In this document: in pieces, positions 62,471-64,000 of the stretch
Position numbering within the stretch: the first letter of the stretch is position 1
How the letters are laid out: each line of letters opens with the position of its first letter
NCBI GenBank assembly: GCA_027924585.1
Contig: BSBM01000050.1
Location: 3,596,001 to 3,660,000, forward strand
Origin: Larix kaempferi
Taxonomy: Eukaryota > Streptophyta > Pinopsida > Pinales > Pinaceae
DNA length: 64,000 nucleotides
Direction: 5' to 3'
Made by a program: the position numbers and the translations under genes
Notes under the pieces: generated by a model
What the model was told of the DNA's origin: nothing
Seen by the model: only the letters and a program-made list of their open reading frames with translations
Database searches by the model: none

Positions 62471-63339
62471 TGAAATAGCCTAACCATATTCTTTCGGATT
62501 TCAAGTAAAAATGTGAAATTTTCTCATAGTATATTGATTTCTGATAAGCTTCAATATTTTGATAGCACAATTCATGTTTTTGGCTTTAGAGGGGTCTATA
62601 TAGAGTAAAAAAATCTACATATATTGGGTTTATGTTTTTTGTTGTTTCTTTTAGACTGAAATCTTGTTAAATAAGGTTCAAAATTTATACAAGTAATGTA
62701 ATTAGTGTGGCCTTATTAAAGTTCTTCAACACATGGTAACAATCCTACTATGATTTCTAACCTACTTAGGAAAACAAAAATTGAAATCTCTATCAAAACT
62801 ACAATCTAATTTTTACTAGGAACTGAAACACATCAAACTAAAGACAGTAGTAGCAAGTACACATATATGGAACTCAAATCACATCATTGTTTATTACTCT
62901 TGAAAATAGGAAATACACGGTAAGCTTTGTACTCTACCATTAACTCATTGCTTCCTGTTATGCCTCATAGTATTTGTCGCATTCCCAGTCAGGTTTAAGA
63001 GAGAAAGGTGATAAAAAAAATTGATATAAAGGCCAAGTTGAAGCATAGAGTGTTGATTTGGGGCTAAATGCTCCTAATCATGTCATGGATGTTCGCTTGA
63101 TTTCCTCATCCAGGAGGTGCTCTCCCTGTAGGAGTTGGTGCCCTTGGGGGGATAATCACATGGACACATGACCAAACTCATTTATTTTCCATGTAAAAGG
63201 TGATAGCATTTGTTTAGTGCACCTTATTTGCTCACTTGGACCTATTTTACCCCTCCTATTAACTGTGTACCCACAAATTGTACTTCCTTATTGAATAAGC
63301 CTACAAGGATAATGAAGGAGGACGTTGATAGCACAAGTC
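62471..63339. other. AT-rich sequence with no recognisable gene
   Basis: No long frame, repeat terminus or RNA gene is seen here. Stops are frequent in all frames. Confidence 0.5.
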
Positions 63340-64000
63340 TGTTGGGGTTAGTTGGGGTATGATGTCCTCCATTTGGCACATATAGCACTTGTTGTAGGCT
63401 AATTTCCCTTTATTTACTACTTTTATGTATTTTAGAGTGGTTTAGCCCCCAAATTGTGGGTGAGCAAGCCAAAATGTTATATTTTCACATTATCTTGTAA
63501 GCTAATTACTTAAAATTAGGTGAGGTTAGTCTTATATAAATAGAGCCTCACTCTCATTGTAAAAACAAAACAAGATATGGGTTTATTATGAGAACTTTTC
63601 TCTTTGTACTAGTGTATTGTAGCTCTTGATGCTATAATAACCTCTCTTGGGATGATATTCTATGCTTGAAGGTTGATTGAAGTGACATCTAGGGTTCTAC
63701 TACACATTCTATTGGTTGACACTAGAATGGTTGTAGTAACTCAAGCACAAAGGTGACCTAGGACGAAATTCTGCTCATCTTTGTTAAAGAATCAGTAAGT
63801 TATAATTTGTCCTAGTTTAATGATGCTTTATGGTGAATTAATCTTACGTGTTAGGCTTTCTTGTTGATATTTTTTTAACCTAGCATTATATTGGGCCTCG
63901 GATTCCTTCTTTTAACCTAATTAGGCTCTTCTACCTAACCCTTGAGTTTGCTAGTTGATGCCCTAATTATAAGTATTGGAAGCCATTTCTAGAGAGGCAC
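63340..64000 (+). mobile_element. Probable start of a further LTR (cut by window end)
   Basis: The sequence starts TGTTGGGGTTAG and has a strong TATA box TATATAAATAGAGCC at about 63533-63547. The sequence after the box (CTCACTCTCATTGTAAAA) looks like the U3/R region of a plant copia LTR. No second copy, PBS or TSD is in the window, so the call is tentative. Confidence 0.4.

Overview
The window reads as a stretch of a large, repeat-rich plant nuclear genome. I see no intact host gene, no rRNA or tRNA gene and no bacterial-type operon. Almost every base can be assigned to LTR retrotransposons nested in one another. Tat-type Ty3/gypsy elements with a plant-type second RNase H, together with many old nested copies, fit a gymnosperm such as a conifer best, but that is inference and not a species call.

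Layout. (1) 1-14824: element A, a decayed minus-strand Ty3/gypsy (Tat-like) copy cut by the window start. It shows partial RT, linker, protease, gag, a long leader, PBS and a ~1.9 kb 5' LTR. Its gag is split by element N (4025-9836, minus strand, TSD GAAGG), a gag-only element with 1.73 kb LTRs. (2) 14825-16540: AT-rich sequence with one exon-like reading frame. (3) 16540-59886: element F, an old Ty1/copia copy that was the landing site for two related gypsy elements. Element B (18445-44996, plus, TSD CATGG) and element D (46783-58745, minus, TSD GATGG) are the same family. B carries element C (28743-42983, plus, TSD GCTAG) and a solo LTR G (43991-44560, TSD TGTCT) in its 3' LTR. D carries element E (47389-49600, minus, TSD AAATG) in its 3' LTR. 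(4) 59887-64000: a ~1.05 kb direct repeat in AT-rich DNA, then the start of another LTR-like sequence at the right edge.

Nesting and LTR identity agree. By eye the LTR pairs of the inner elements C (6 differences in 705) and E (5 in 444) are nearly identical, N differs by a few percent, B and D by roughly 10-15 percent, and F is the most decayed.

Biology. The B/D family has a gag with up to five CCHC knuckles and a non-canonical protease motif (DLGS). It also has a second gag-like segment between protease and reverse transcriptase. B alone has a third ORF with a coiled-coil tail after pol. Element C has two extra CCHC knuckles between protease and RT, a degenerate RNase H in pol, and a complete second RNase H with all four acidic residues in a separate ORF after integrase. 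These domain rearrangements are the most interesting content of the window.
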